This document shows positions 48,305 to 61,433 of a stretch of 64,000 nucleotides of DNA, one piece after another. Under the pieces are notes generated by a model. It was not told the origin of the DNA. It ran no database searches and was given only the letters and a program-made list of their open reading frames with translations. Source of the stretch: Mastigias papua. Its lineage: Eukaryota > Cnidaria > Scyphozoa > Rhizostomeae > Mastigiidae. Location of the stretch: contig OZ025272.1 in the NCBI GenBank assembly GCA_964019165.1, positions 10,197,856 through 10,261,855 on the forward strand, written 5' to 3'. The translations under genes were made by a program, and so were the position numbers. Within the stretch, counting starts at the first letter, position 1, and each line of letters starts with the position of its first letter.

Positions 48305-51300
48305 CTTTTCCAGATCGTTATGTGATGAGTATTCCTTCCAAATCTTGGCATCGTCAGAGTAGAACAGTTTGAATCCTGACACCCAATTCCAGTTTGTTCC
48401 ATCAAGTCTCATTGAAGACACTGTTTTCGTCTGCATTTCATACAAAAATATATGCAAAATACTGTATTATTGAACATACTTAAATGGAGTATGTCAAAAG
48501 ACGCAAGAGAAGATTGATATGTGAAGTTAGTTACTACCAAATTTATGTCTCTAGATCTGCAATTGAAAATCTCAATAATAGTATGCGTTGCAATATATGA
48601 TGTCATAAGAGGCAAAGAGGTTGGAGAACAGAAGGACTACATTCCCCAGGAGAAAGTCTGTCGGCATTTTGTCACTTTATTGGAACGTGTGTCATAATAA
48701 GTTTCTTTTGCTATGTTAAGTATTCTCATAAAATAAAAGGACATCACCTTAATACTATAGTATACTATTCATTCACATTGTGGTCTGGGAGATACATTTT
48801 TAACCATTCCACAGGATAAACGTGAAAACTTTTCTCTCACTTCGTACCAAACCATGGTACTCCTACTTTACTAACTGAGCTCAATAGCTGCCTACAAGCT
48901 TTTTCTATAAGGAAACTTTGCCGAAAATCTAGTGCCATAAAAAAGATAAAGACACAAGTAACTTTAAATCCTAAACTTTGCTTTTAATTTAGGCTAAACG
49001 TAAGACCAATAAACCATGGGAGACTTGACACAAGCATAGCAAACAGTCTAAGCGGGTTTTGACTATAAATGAATAGAGGCGGCTTCCTAGTTCTTGATTG
49101 TTTCCTGTTATAAACATTTGTCAAATTGAAAAGTTCCCTAGGAAATTTTCGTTTAGTAATAGAAGTTCTTTAACTATTTCAGCATTCTACATGTAGGCTC
49201 CTTACAATGTAGTTCCATTTAGAAAAGCGGGTAGTAGTATTTTGCAGTAACCAGTGGCGTTGGTAGCTGTAGGTATCAAAGGAAGGAGCGGCTGTTCCTC
49301 CACTTTGAGTGACACATATGGTTATCAGATTACTTTAAAGACAGAGAATTGTGTTTTCATATAAACATTCTACAAAGAGCCTAACATCCAAAATTAAAGA
49401 TTACCATTCCTAAGTCAATCTGGAGGTATTCATTCTTTTCTGGGTGTTTTGGAGGGCACCATGACTTGCCAACATTAAATCTTGCTTCCTTCGGGGGGTT
49501 ATCTCCATCATAAGAGGAAGCAGTAAAAGCCGAATCAGGTAGCTTTCCATTCTCCATTCCAGCAGGCATAAGACAATCTGAAACAGCGTGTAAAGAATGC
49601 TCACCTCTTGTGATGAATCATGATAAGTACTAAATAAAACTATATTTAAGTACAAAAAAGGCATTTTTTGCTAAGTTTTGAGTAAAGCCTGGTTTCCGTT
49701 TAAAAATGACCTTGCAATTATGCAGACGACACGACATATTATGCTCACAACACTAGAGCGGCAAAGGCTATTGTAAAGTTAGAGGAGGCTGTCTCTAATA
49801 GTCCCATATGGTTTAATAATAATTACATGAAATCAAATACCGATAAATGTCATCTGATGATCTTTGGCAAAAACGAAGATGAACTATCTCTTAAGATTGG
49901 GAGCGATATGATAACTGAGAGTAAGGATGAAAAACTTCTAGGGGTGATTATTGATAGAAAGCTTTCATTTAAATCACAAGTAAGCGCCCTATGCAAAAAG
50001 GCCAACCAGAAGTTGGATGCCTTATCTCGGATCTCTCGCTATATGGACAGTGGGAAGCAAAGACAAATCACGAGGACATTCTTACTATTTCAATTCAGTT
50101 ACTGTCCTCTACTCTGGATGATTTTCTGACAGACAATTGGATAACAGAATAACGTTCACGAATAGGCTCTGAGCATTGTATACAACGGTTACATTGTCTG
50201 ATTTCAATACTTTGCTACAAAAAGATAGCTCAGTGACAATCCACGAATGGCATTTACAACCGCTAATGACAGAAATCTACACGACAAATTCAGACCTTAA
50301 ACCATGTTTCCTGAGAGCTATTATTGTTCAGAAAAGCACATCTTACAATTTAAGAGTAAATAACCGGCCATTTCCAGGTAGGTTATTATGGCATACAGTG
50401 CCAAATGAAATTAAAAATTCTAGAAGCATATTTATATTCAAACACTTTATTATATACTCGAAAAAGCAGGAAAAATGTCCTTGTAGATTGTGCAAAGAAT
50501 ACTTGCCCTAAGTTGGCTTTTGTTTTAGCATTTCTTTTTTCACTTGGTGCTCTTAGGAAACGTTTAATTTATCATTTCTTATTAATGTTTTTTTACTAGG
50601 ATCATTGTAAGTAGGCTTTAATTAGCTTTTTTATGCTATTTCTCATGTAGTTCTATGTTATTTCTCATGCTTTTTAATGCTATTTCTCATCAAGAAATAA
50701 CTATATCAAGAATCCGCTCAACGTAAGGTTTGCATAATCTGCAGTTGCATTTGGTATCTTTCCAAGTTTTAATCTTTTTCTTAAACATTGGGAGATTCTA
50801 GAAGATCTTTTAATGTCGTTTGTAATCTCTTGCCAGAGCTTCGATCCCAAGTAGGTTGTACTTTCTATACCATAGCAATTTGTTTTTCGATACCACGTGT
50901 GGTCTAGACATATGGGTATTAAGTTTCAAAACAGCTAAAATTTAAGAATAATTTAAGACTATTCGTAAGCTCAAAATGAGAAAATTTCTAATATATTGAA
51001 GTTTAACGACAAATTAGGCATTCTTTAAAAATACGCCAGTATGCTACCTAAAGAGTCATACTTTACCTGATTCAAGGAAATAAAGTTTGGCTCCGTAATC
51101 AGGCCCATCACAATCCTCAGTCCATCTAAGTTTAACTCTCTTGTTGTTACTTGGCTTGCCATCTGTTGCTTCAACACAACCTCCTGTTTTAATGTTCTTC
51201 AAGCCAAAATTCTAAATTGAAATTTAGAAAACATCCAATTAAATAAACTGGTAATACATCTTTACATAATATCATATTGAAATTTTCCGACCTTGAGTGT

Positions 51301-52429
51301 TAAGGTAAGTAGGTGAAAACTTACTTCCAGAAATTTTGTGCTACTGAACAATTACATTACTTACCGATAGTCTTTTGTACTTTCCCTTGTCATCTGGACA
51401 CTGATTTTTCAATGAAAGATAATTCCCTGAACCTGGGCATACAACTTTACCACTGCAATTATGTCTAAGGGTGCCATCATTTTCCAAAGTAAATAGATAA
51501 TTTGGTTTATTGCAGTCACCAAATTTCTCTCTTTTGAATACCAAGGGTGAATCTCTGGTTTTGCTGTCGGCACAACTGGAGCTGTCCGGCACGAGACACA
51601 CTGAGCTTGTGTCACTATATTTTCGTGTGGCAATCGGTTGAGCTACAGGGCTTAACTCTATAGAATGGATGTAAACCTACATCAGAATTATAAACACCTG
51701 TACCTTACTATAGATTTTCGAATTTGCCCCCCCCCCCGTTCTGTGAGCCAGTACTTACAGCATATTCATATGTGATAGTTTTGGGCTGAGGGACTAGGAT
51801 CGTGGGGAAGGGGTAATAATAACATGTTCTGACACAAAATACATAAAAACTGATGTTAAAACTTCCCATCAGTATTATGCAAAAAGAGTTGTTTTAATAC
51901 AAGTACCTCTGTGATATGGGCTGATTCGACTGAAGCTTTTTGAAACTCTGGAGTTCTAGCATAAGGGCTAATGCGAGGAATGGCTTGTTCGAATGTTGGC
52001 CAAATCTACCGGCAGCTTGATGTGCAGAACCTCTTTTTAAGTACAAAATGCCAGAATAATGGTTAACCTGAATCTAACAATGCTTGTACACAATTGTTGA
52101 TTGTAGAGCTGCAGTCGTGAGAAGCAATGTCTAATGGTACTGAATAATGCACTGCCATCAGTCATTAAAGTTTGGGATTTACCATGTAAAAAGTTGACGG
52201 TAATGAATTAGTAAAAGTTGAAATGCAATTCTAGTGGCAAGTTGATTCATAAGTACAACACATTCTTAAGAAAAAGAGTACCTTTAGCAGTACTGCATGT
52301 CAGCAATTCCATTCGCATGCAAGCCCAGTCGTTAGGCCAGTAGACTGGATTGAATCGCAAGTGTCTTGCTTTGATATGAGGGTCAAATGCGATAAATGTT
52401 TCTGATTCATTTAGATTACCTGTTATGAC
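48305..52429 (-). CDS. Permuted discoidin/lectin-like cassette, copy 2
   Basis: Five exons on the minus strand, 885 nt in total. 52429-52282 (phase 0/1) is the C-terminal third of a discoidin (F5/8 type C) domain: KARHLRFNPVYWPNDWACMR, MELLTC. 51657-51365 (1/0) and 51211-51067 (0/1) form a cysteine-rich lectin-like module with CLVPDSSSC, TLENDGTLRHNCSGKVVC, GNYLSLKNQC and KTGGCVEATDGK; the LRH-SGK-C pattern suggests beta-trefoil-like repeats. 49577-49405 (1/0) and 48430-48305 (0/0) are discoidin exons 1 and 2: CLMPAGMENGKLPDSAFTAS, EYLQIDLG, SSMRLDGTNWNWVSGFKLFY. Discoidin exon 3 does not follow: the next exon downstream is the ADAM exon at 48058. A LINE lies between exons 51067 and 49577. 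The cassette may be alternative exons of the ADAM gene, part of a nested gene, or a relic. Confidence 0.7.
49690..50530 (+). mobile_element. 5'-truncated LINE with reverse-transcriptase remnant (YADD)
   Basis: On the plus strand, from about 49710, the frame reads YADDTTYYAH, the catalytic motif of reverse transcriptase. It continues with MKSNTDKCHLMIFG, KLLGVIIDRKLSFKSQV, CKKANQKLDALSRISRYM and FSYCPLLWMIF (stop near 50129). After a frame break it resumes with LYTTVTLSDFNTLLQKDSSV, NLRVNNRPFPG, PNEIKNSRSIFIFKHFI and CPCRLCKEYLP. This is the usual C-terminal half of a Jockey/CR1-class polyprotein. The host cassette exons are on the opposite strand, so the insertion is antisense to them. The copy is dead. 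Confidence 0.85.
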
Positions 52430-52758
52430 CTACAGCAGACAATAAAGAGTTGCAAGACATTGTGACTTGACAACATACCTGTATTAAAATACCTTTACAT
52501 AACAGAACATTGAGCTTTGAACTGGTTATGTGCTACCCGTAGTGTGCTATCCTTACCTAAGGTGCCCAGTAAAAAGTCATTCTTAAGTATGGGAAGTAGC
52601 AAAGAACTAAGAGTATACGCCTCGCTTGTAAAGATATAGTTAACCGTGAGTTATTGTACTTGTGTCGTAATTTGGGATACATTTGTTGTGACAGAGCATC
52701 TTAACAGGAAAATAGCAGATATCTCTTCTTATACATACAAACATACACACATACATAC

Positions 52759-52947
<189 letters not shown>

Positions 52948-53370
52948 AATTCGACAGAATTACAGGAAACCCGGATTACGTTAATAATCTTTTCGGTGAT
53001 ACCACACATTTACCCATGACCCTATTAAATGTCTGTTGTTGCTTGGAGGCCACTCCCAGGATGTTGGGGCTGTACAGTGTCCTCTTTGCCTTCAGTAGGA
53101 AGTCAGGTTAGTAGTTGGCTATAACTTGAGCATGTAAGGATAAGGTAACACAGTGATGAACACGACTGTATTTATTAGAATATTTGTAAAATTGATGATC
53201 CGGATTATGGTGAATAAATAGCATGTACTTGTACCACATGGAGTGAAATATATTGTTTATGCATATATTCGGACTAAGAGATCTCGATAATGAGAATTAT
53301 TTTAGTTAATTTCAAAAGGAAATTTATTGGAATTTTGTTTGAAATACATCAAGGATAAATCAGATCAGAA

Positions 53371-53800
53371 TTATGCGAGCTTGATTGTAAAATCTTTACA
53401 GAGGATGTTCTTCCCCAGCACGAAAACATTCTCATAATGAGGTGGGAATCGGAGTAAGGTACCTTTTAAAATTGCACTACTGGAAAATTTCTCCAGTGAG
53501 CCCTCTTCTGGCCCAATAAAAAGTAACATTGGATTGGGTGAAGCAGCTTGGAATTCTTTAAGAAAACCCCATGATTTCTCTTCAAAATTCAAATATTGCA
53601 AGCCAAGCCGTCTGTGAACTAAACACAAGAGCAAGGGCCAATTAGATAGCCTCTCTTCGAACAAACCGACCGCGCTTCGCTTAACGATGAATGTAGCAAC
53701 TAGCCGATACAGGCTGGGTCCACTAGTCACATTTCTTTGAAAGATGCTCTCACTCAGATCATTGAGGGAATATGGGCCAATGAGTAACTGGGCTCACTTG
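53371..53800 (-). pseudogene. Unrecognised open frame in an intron
   Basis: A 119-codon frame, open back to about 53800, reads SLNDLSESIFQRN, VTSGPSLYRLVATFIVKRSA, SNWPLLLCLVHRRLGLQYL, SPNPMLLFIGPEEGSLEKFS and PHYENVFVLGKNIL, then a stop. The composition looks like a real, folded protein: few low-complexity runs and a balanced residue mix. I recognise no family. It lies between cassette exons 54230 and 52429 with no splice site that would join it in frame. The best guesses are the 3' part of a retrocopied host gene or a transposon ORF. Confidence 0.35.
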
Positions 53801-54229
53801 GGGGATCGTGCACACTATTGCATAATTTAATGCAGTTGCAACACCCCGGTCACAATTTAGCCACAAGAAAGTACACGACTTCATGCAGAATACTGGCAAT
53901 TAGGATAGAATCAGGGTTCTCAGGATGTTTTCAAACATATTCCCTGACTTCACCAGGTCTTCTTGACCAAATTATTGAAACCTCCCTAGCCTTTTGATAC
54001 ATTATACAGTGCAGTTTTCAGTGGACAAAAGAAATGGCTTGACATATGTGCCGACAATGAAGGAGCGAAAACAATGGGGGTGTGAAACCTTCCTTGCTAT
54101 TCCAGATTTTCAAGAGTTTATCTGATCTCAAGTGTAATTCCTTGACTTTTCCAAGTTCTCCAGGATCCAGAAAACCCTGCGAATAAAGTCAGTACAAGGA
54201 CAGAATAACTTTCCAAAAGTATAAGCAAC

Positions 54230-57200
54230 CTTATCGAAGTCTTCATTTGAAGAGTATCCTTGCCAATCTCTACCAAGGTCAGAATACAATAGCTTGAATC
54301 CAGTAACCCAATTCCACCATGTTCCTTCCAGCCTCATTGAAGACACTGTCTTTATCTGGTTTTCATAGAAAAATTTAGTAAAAATTGTGTAAAGGCTAAA
54401 TACAATGCAATGGAATATATCAAGGGATATAACATACGCTTAATAGTTGAGGTTAACTACTGCCAGATGCATTTTTCTAGACCTGTGATTGAAAGTTGTG
54501 AGGAGATATTGCGCTACAAGTGGCTGATTCTGTCAGAGCAAACGTCAGCTCATAATGTGATTCAAAATAAGTGCTATCTCTCTCTGTTAACTTTAATCTA
54601 AGATTGATACAAATGGTGTATCTTCAAAGAGTTTCAGTTTCAGTTTTCAGTTTCAATTTCAGTGATTTATTAATCTATCCTTAATACAGTTATAAACAAA
54701 TTATGATGCAATTAACTACATTGCAACAACAAATCAAATTAACTACAAATTACAGTGCTATAAATGAAATTAGAAAAAAATAAAAAAGTACATCAGAAAA
54801 CTGTAAGAAGGATAGGTTAATTTAGGAGGAACTCTCCAAATAGGTGAACTAATTGAGGGAGAGCCCCCAATAAAAGCAAATAAAACAGAAAAAATAAAAA
54901 AAATAGATAATAAAGAAAAATATATATATATATATAAACCAGACAAACCTCATAATGATAAATTCTAAGAAAAGTAAGGGGGAAGTTATTGATTAAACAT
55001 GAAATCAATTAAATGAGCCTTCAGTTTAGACCGAAAAAGTTCAACAGAGCCTGTAGCACGAATGCAAATTGAAAGAGTATTTCACAAGTTTGAGTCGAGG
55101 TATTAGGACCGTTTGTAATCCGTAGAGCGTAGTATTTTTAACAGTATTAAACAGAACACCTCTGGCGCTTGACGCTTTCCAAACCTATGAATTGAAGAGC
55201 TACGAGATAATTTTGATTTCATTGAGGCACTCTACAAGGTCCGTGGCATTTACCAGGTAACGTTACCCTCCCTACGTAGAGAAACTGATGTCTTGAACAT
55301 GATATTTCTACCAAAGTCGATTTCCTAAACTAATGTCTCTTACCGTCCACTTATATCCAAAAGGAGTACAGGTCTTCGACAGAGATAATCTTCATCTTCA
55401 TTCAAAAATTATAGAAAACAACTTGCACTAATTGGTTAACGTTACCTTTCCTATGTCAACTTGAAGGTATTCATTCTTTCCCAAATACTCTGGAGGGCAC
55501 CAAGATTCGCCAACATTCAGTCTTGCTTCTTTTGGGGGGAATTGATCATCATAGGAAGAAGCTGTAAATGCTGAATCAGGTAGCTTTCCGTTCTCCATTC
55601 CAGCAGGCATAAGACAATCTGAAATATCGTTCCAAAGGATTTCTTACTTCTGGTACTAATAATGATTGCCAATTAGTACGAACAAAAACTATTATATAAA
55701 CATGTACCTATTTTTAACCAAGAGAACTCTAAATATAATTTAGGGAATTCACGCCTGGTCACGTAATTTTGACTTTATTAAATTTATTTCTAATTCAAAA
55801 TGCTACCTAAAGAGCCATACTTTACCTGTTTCAAGGAAATAAAGCTTGGTTCTGTAATCAGGCCCATCACAATTCTCTGTCCATCTAAGTTTAACTCTCT
55901 TGTTGTTACTTGGCTTGCCATCTGTTGCTTCAACACAACCTCCTGTTTTAATGTTCTTCAAGCCAAAATTCTAAATTGAAATTTAGAAAATATCCAGTTA
56001 AATAATCTGGTGATACATAGCTTTACATAATATCATATCTGACCTTGAGTGTTAAGGTAAGTAAGTGAGAGATTACTTTGAGAAATTTTGTGCTACTGAA
56101 CAATTACATTACTTACCGATAGTCTTTTGTACTTTCCCTTGTCATCTGGACACTGATTTTTCAATGAAAGATAATTCCCTGAACCTGGGCATACAACTTT
56201 ACCACTGCAATTATGTCTAAGGGTGCCATCATTTTCCAAAGTAAATAGATAATTTGGTTTATTGCAGTCACCAAATTTCTCTCTTTTGAATACCAAGGGT
56301 GAATCTCTGGTTTTGCTTTTGGCACAACTGGAGCTGTCCGGCACGAGACACAGCGAGTTTGTGTAAGTGAGTTTCCTTGTGGAAATTGGTTGAGGTACAT
56401 GTATTACATCTGTGGGATTGAAATAAATAGATATCAGAACCATTAGCACCTGATTGAAAATGGCTGTCACTGAGGTCAAAAAATCTAATTCTATGCTTAT
56501 CAAAACGCATTAAATCAAGACACCAACAGGTGAGCGGATTGCTTTATTGCTATATTTCTCCATCCTATCAAACTTATCAAAGTTATAACAAATAATGCTG
56601 TAAACAATTCTTGCAGTACAAAGAACATCTCTTGCCCTTTCGTAAGAGGAGCAAAGGAGTCGAGTCAGAAGTACTTTCTTTTGAATAAAAATAATCATTA
56701 TATTATCATCATGTTATAAAAGTAATATCATAAAACTTCCCCAGAGTTCAGACGAGAGTCCCAATATTTCTGTTCGTTTTGCTCACCTGTCGCCTAAAGT
56801 GCCCTTTTGTTCCTGTTAGTCTTCATGTCCTATTCCCTGGGGCTACTCATATATATTTAGGACAGGGTGCTCAGGCTGGTGTACAAACCATCAGCCCAAA
56901 AAATAATTTCTAATATAGAAATTGATCCAAAACATAATTTTTCCTGCCTTGTACACCCAGAAAATAACAGAGAAAATCCGCTCCATCCAGAAGACCTGTT
57001 ATGAAGTTTTCATCTGCAATTGGTGAAAAATAAATCATGCTTGCGTGTAAACCATATTTTTCTCTAATTCTTAAACTTTCTCAGATTCAAAACCCAAAAA
57101 GCAATTCGACATTTCATGAACCTAAAAAAGTAATTGTATAGTTTCCAGACCCCAAAAAATAACTTTCGCTCAAATTTTAAACCCAAAGAAGTAACCTAAG

Positions 57201-57558
57201 CACCCCTATCCCAAATATATATGAATCCCCCCTTGGGTCCTACTATTGCTCCGGTGTCCCTACACGTAGCAAGACTGTTAGATTCTTACCACTCCCTACC
57301 TCTCATCTATCTTTCTTCCCTTAGTGGGGGAGGGGTTGGGAGGACATTACTAAAGGCCTGAGTCATGATGTTTTCCCGACATCACATGCTGAAAAAGAAA
57401 ACAAACGTACCTTCATTTGCACTGCATGTGAGCAGTTCCATTCGCATGCAAGAATAAGTGCTGTGCCGATAAACTGGATTGAATCGAAAATATCTTGCTT
57501 TGACGGGAGGGTTAAATACAATCAACGATTGGCCTCTTCCAAGATTACCTGGTATGAC
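54230..57558 (-). CDS. Permuted discoidin/lectin-like cassette, copy 1
   Basis: Same five-exon order and exon lengths as copy 2. 57558-57411 (148 nt, discoidin exon 3: KARYFRFNPVYRHSTYSCMR), 56409-56117 (293 nt) and 55970-55826 (145 nt) form the lectin-like module. 55618-55446 (173 nt) and 54355-54230 (126 nt) are discoidin exons 1 and 2: CLMPAGMENGKLPDSAFTAS, SSMRLEGTWWNWVTGFKLLY. Exons 1 and 2 of this copy join in phase to exon 3 of copy 2 (52429), giving one complete discoidin domain. Exon 3 at 57558 has no partner exons upstream that I can find; that region is occupied by retroelement remnants. Discoidin domains bind lipids or carbohydrates at cell surfaces. The lectin-like exons are almost identical between copies, while the discoidin exons have drifted. 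The cassette sits within one ADAM intron. Confidence 0.75.
54600..55330. mobile_element. Probable retroposon tail
   Basis: A short (TTTCAG)n-like run at 54635-54665 borders an A/T-rich stretch. The minus strand then holds broken frames, including a VELFRSKLKAHLIDF-like phrase that resembles the C-terminal FKxxLKxHL of LINE or gene-derived retroposons. Ends are not defined. A small (TA)n run is at 54920-54937. Confidence 0.35.
56845..57226. mobile_element. MITE-like element with ~30-bp inverted ends
   Basis: The left end reads ACTCATATATATTTAGGACA and continues GGGTGCTCAG. The reverse complement of the right end reads ATTCATATATATTTGGGATA and continues GGGGTGCTTAG. The 382-bp body has no open frame. 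Its right half repeats an AACCCAAAAA-GTAA-like phrase several times. It lies in the intron between cassette exons 57411 and 56409. Confidence 0.8.
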
Positions 57559-57749
57559 CTAAAACAGACAGAGGAACGTTTCTTTATTATACTTAATAAT
57601 AAAATGACCTTTCAAGCAAGGCATTTGATAGCATACCAACTTCTGGGGAAAAGTCCACAGTAGGACCAATGCTTTCCCCTATAATGGTCAGCAAAATCAA
57701 ATAATTCCCCATATTTGCTTGGCCCCACTCAAAAGGCGATTCAAGGCGA

Positions 57750-60700
57750 GCCATTTACTCTTTGGGAGTAAGTGCTATATTCGTCTTCTTTAGGGCTTAT
57801 TGGGTTCTTGGTCCCGTATTTGTACTCCTTAGGAGAATGAATAAGATAAAAGACAATTTGCTTTTAAAGTTATTCTGTGTTTTCTTGAACAGTTTTGGAT
57901 CTTGTCATGTATTCTTTAAAAATCGAAATATTTCCAAGAAAGCAGAGTTTTCTAAGTACCACAACTTAAAGTGTCACCATTTGTAGACAAGAATAATCTT
58001 TATCGATGTTTCGATCCTCACTTGCGAGAAGTTTTGGAGCAACCCACTAATAGAGCTTTTTCCAAAGAGTAACAAACACGAATAATTGTCTTTTAACAAA
58101 ACGTTAACGACGTAGATTAAATAAAGTTTCCGTTTAATAGAAGTTTGATACAATCCAATATCCTGCCTGAGTAGTATACGGGTTATACAAAGGAACTTAT
58201 TGAAAGTATGGTGTACAGTAATAGGGTTGACCATGGAATGATGGAAACGCATGGGCAGGTCCTATCCCAACATTGTTTGCGTAATAGCCAGGAGCATAAT
58301 ACGCTAACCGAGTTGGTTCATTCCAAGCTCTGGTTGGTCGTTGATCACGATGTGCTAAACTATTGTCAGAAGTCGATTGGCTGTGAGTGCTTTCTTCACA
58401 CTGACTGTCAAAAATGGTTTCCAAAGGTACTTCTTCTGATACGCTATTATAAGTTCTCTCTGAGTTCAGGTACTCCAAAGTCATTTACATGCCTTGTGTC
58501 CTCTACATCGCTAGTACCGCTAGTACACGAGTGTTCCTTGTCTTGATTTCAAATGTCTAGTGACTTTTCTGCAATATCCTGTTCGCTTTCAAATATCGTT
58601 CGCTCTACGCATGGAGTAACATGTTGGTCAACACGTAGATCAGATGGCTGTTTGCTGATATGTTTCATGGCGTGAGCTCCATAGTCATTCACTGGTGGCA
58701 AGGAGTGGGCAAGGATAGTACATCCATCATTTGAGCTGTCCTGCTCATTGATCTGCCCTGTTCAGTCAGTCTGTCTTTTACAGGCTTTTCGATTTGCTCT
58801 GGAACTGGACTGTTTTAAGCTCACACATTCATGCTTAGATTTGGTGCTTGTGGTGCTGTTGCCTGTTAATGGCAGGAAACTACAAGGAAAGAGTTGGTTG
58901 CGGTGAAGCGTACGTGTGCGTCCTTGTCCTGTTTCAGTGGTAACTTTGTAAACATGTAGATCTATGTCTGCAAGTCAAAAAACAATATCAACCTTTATGT
59001 TTTGATAATATGAACTTTATCTTCCCAATGTGCTTGGGGCTACCCTTTTCCAGAATATGGCAAAACTAGAACACGATGGTTTATTTTAAAGTCTGAATAA
59101 TGAGCTTCCTTATCAACTTTTTGTTCCTTTGTGATTGTTTGCAACATGCTTGTTGTCCTACCGTTTTATAGGCTTGTTCCACCGGCGAGGCCAGTCTCAA
59201 ATGCGTTCAGAAAGGCACTCTGTATAAGTTGTTAACTGTATTGCCCTTCAGTTCCCTCTCCCTGGTTAGCAAACATTACTTTGTTTCTAGCATCCAAAAG
59301 ACGGGGAAGAAACTGCTGTGCTTTTTCTTTGGGATGCTGAACGGTAGTAAAGAGCTGTTGGTATAGCTCAGAAGCATTTGGTCTTGGCAAAATACGTAAA
59401 GAATTTTTTGTAACTTTGCTAAGGAACGGTCTTTGAGGGTTAAAATACAGTTTTGTAGACTGCTATGTGGTTATATTGCTTTAATAATAGGATCAACAAC
59501 CATGTAGTCTTGATCTTCTTCTTTAATAGCTTTTCCGTCTTCTTCAGGACATTAGCCTTGCCACTGTTTTCTTCCATTCCTTTCGCTCATAATCGTTTTC
59601 AGTTAATTCGTCTACTGTTTTGTTTATTGCCTTCAGATCTTTATTTATTTGTTTTATCCACGTATGTTTTGGTCTTCCTCGGTTACCTTTCGCTTTTTTA
59701 AAATGTTCTTTGAAAGCTAGTTTTGCTGGTGTTCCTTCTGGTAGCCTTAGCATGTGCCCAAGCCAGTTTAATCGGCGTTTCTTTATTTCGGTTGTGATGG
59801 GTATTTGATGTGATCTTTTATATATTTCTCTCGTAATCTTTTATATATTTCTCTTTATTTATATATTTCTATTTTATTTCGTAGTCTTGATAACCTCGCT
59901 TAATTCCGAATTGGTGACACAAAGCAACGTGCGTCAATTTATTAGGTTGGCTTGGTTCTCCAACTTCCCCTGCAATCTTAGATTGCGTTGAAAATATGTC
60001 GATGTATGTAATGGTTTAAGTGAGAGAACAGAATATGGGACAACAGTTGCTCTCTGATCCTGACACTCTCCAGGGCTATTCTGCAGCGAACTTTCGAGCT
60101 CTAGCAACTCATGGGCATGTTGTAACATTAATTTTGTGATTTTCCGGGAAACTTCCGCTTCAGCAGTATCCCTTTACGTAGATTCAGTTGGTACCAGGCC
60201 AGACAGCATTCCTTGAAATATCTTCCCCGCGCCACCTAAGTGCTTCCACCCGCATATGTGCCATTACTTGGTGAAAGCCCTACTCGCTCTATTTTAAGCA
60301 CTTGCGTCAGATGAAATATTTTATGTTCCACAACCTTTACGTGCGCCAAAAATTTATCTGACAATGAGCTTCCCTCGCCAAATGTAAAAAATTCAGTCTG
60401 GGTACCTGGTTTCTAACAGGAGCAGAGCATTGGTTGAGATGGCGATTATTTTGGATGAAATCACAAAAAGCAAGTTCAGAAGTTTAAGTTTGCAATTCCT
60501 CATAATCAAAAACTAATTGAAGGAGTCAGAATTTACGACCTGTTTCAACAAGTTGAGTTTGCTGCAATAGACGGATTTTGACTTTTACACGCAAGAGCCA
60601 AGCTTTCCTCCAGTTCAGACATACTTTAGTAAAGCAGTTGCAAGCTAAAAATAGCTTCTTGTTTCCTTTTATAAATACTGCGTGGAAATAACAAGAAAAT

Positions 60701-60950
60701 ACTAGGCCTACCTAAGATGAGGCAATTGTAAAGCAGCAGCAAAACTAAAAAATACGTAGTGACATTCCTCTGTCCTTCATTCCAACCGAAGTAAAAGTAG
60801 TACGGAAGACCGACTTGCTACAATTGTTATATTCGTGTCCTTAAGGGCTTGATGGGGTCTTGGTTCTTTATTTACACTCCGAAGGACAATGAATAAGAGA
60901 AAACATAGTTTCCTTTTTTAACGCAGTCATTAATTCATGTAAAAGTCGTT
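57750..60950 (-). mobile_element. Degraded Gypsy-class LTR retrotransposon remnant
   Basis: On the minus strand at about 59100-58760 the reading runs FKINHRVLVLPYSGKG, then HVYKVTTETGQGRTRTLHRN, LFPCSFLP. This is the C-terminal end of a Gypsy integrase, here with stops. Further on (58484-58197) comes RPTRAWNEPTRLAYYAPGYY, typical of the polyprotein tail. Similar stretches at about 57765-57875 and 60825-60925 (TATATTCGTCTTCTTTAGGGCTTATTGG against ATATTCGTGTCCTTAAGGGCTTGATGG, each followed by GTCTT/GTTCTTGGT..TTT.TACTCC) may be the two LTRs. The reverse transcriptase is gone. A separate LINE fragment is embedded at about 59544-59850. Confidence 0.65.
59544..59850 (-). mobile_element. LINE-type reverse-transcriptase C-terminal fragment
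   Basis: The minus-strand frame reads RRLNWLGHMLRLPEGTPAKL, then KGNRGRPKHTWIKQINKDLK, then DELTENDYERKEWKKTVARL and a stop. The WLGHxLRxP...RGRPxxTW...DRxxWRxxV order marks the end of many animal endonuclease/reverse-transcriptase polyproteins. No catalytic core remains. Confidence 0.85.
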
Positions 60951-61433
60951 CACTCTTTACTGCTATATGCAAAATTCTAAAATCTCAGGGGAATAGGCAC
61001 TACATTATTGCAGCATCATGTAATAGGATATTGTGATTTCATCACTGTGGATGAGAAATGTGTGCTGCTTACTTTCTACCAATCTGTCTAAATGGGGAGG
61101 TCGAAACGTTTTCTCCATCCTTTGTGGCCCTCTTTGAGAAACTGCTTCACTAATATAAATTCTTTGCAGCTGTGTGAAGTCAGATAGGTTTTGTGATGCA
61201 GATAGTGTCCATAAGGGAATGATTTCCCTATTAAACATGTAAGTCCTTGCAGAATAGGATTACACAAATTCATGCTTCCTTGTAACTTTGAAACCATATT
61301 AATTGAATAGTTCTTAAACATGTTTGGTGGAAATGCCTTAAAAGCAAGCTGCCCATCAGAAATGCATGTGACTTTCAATACGTTCAGAGCGCTAACTCTT
61401 AAAACATGAATTAAGATCACTTTTAAAACTCAC

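Noticed and set aside
61005..61420. Two overlapping minus-strand frames (77 and 110 codons) between ADAM exons.
   Set aside because: Neither shows discoidin, lectin or protease motifs, and no phase-0 splice pair would put them into the ADAM frame.
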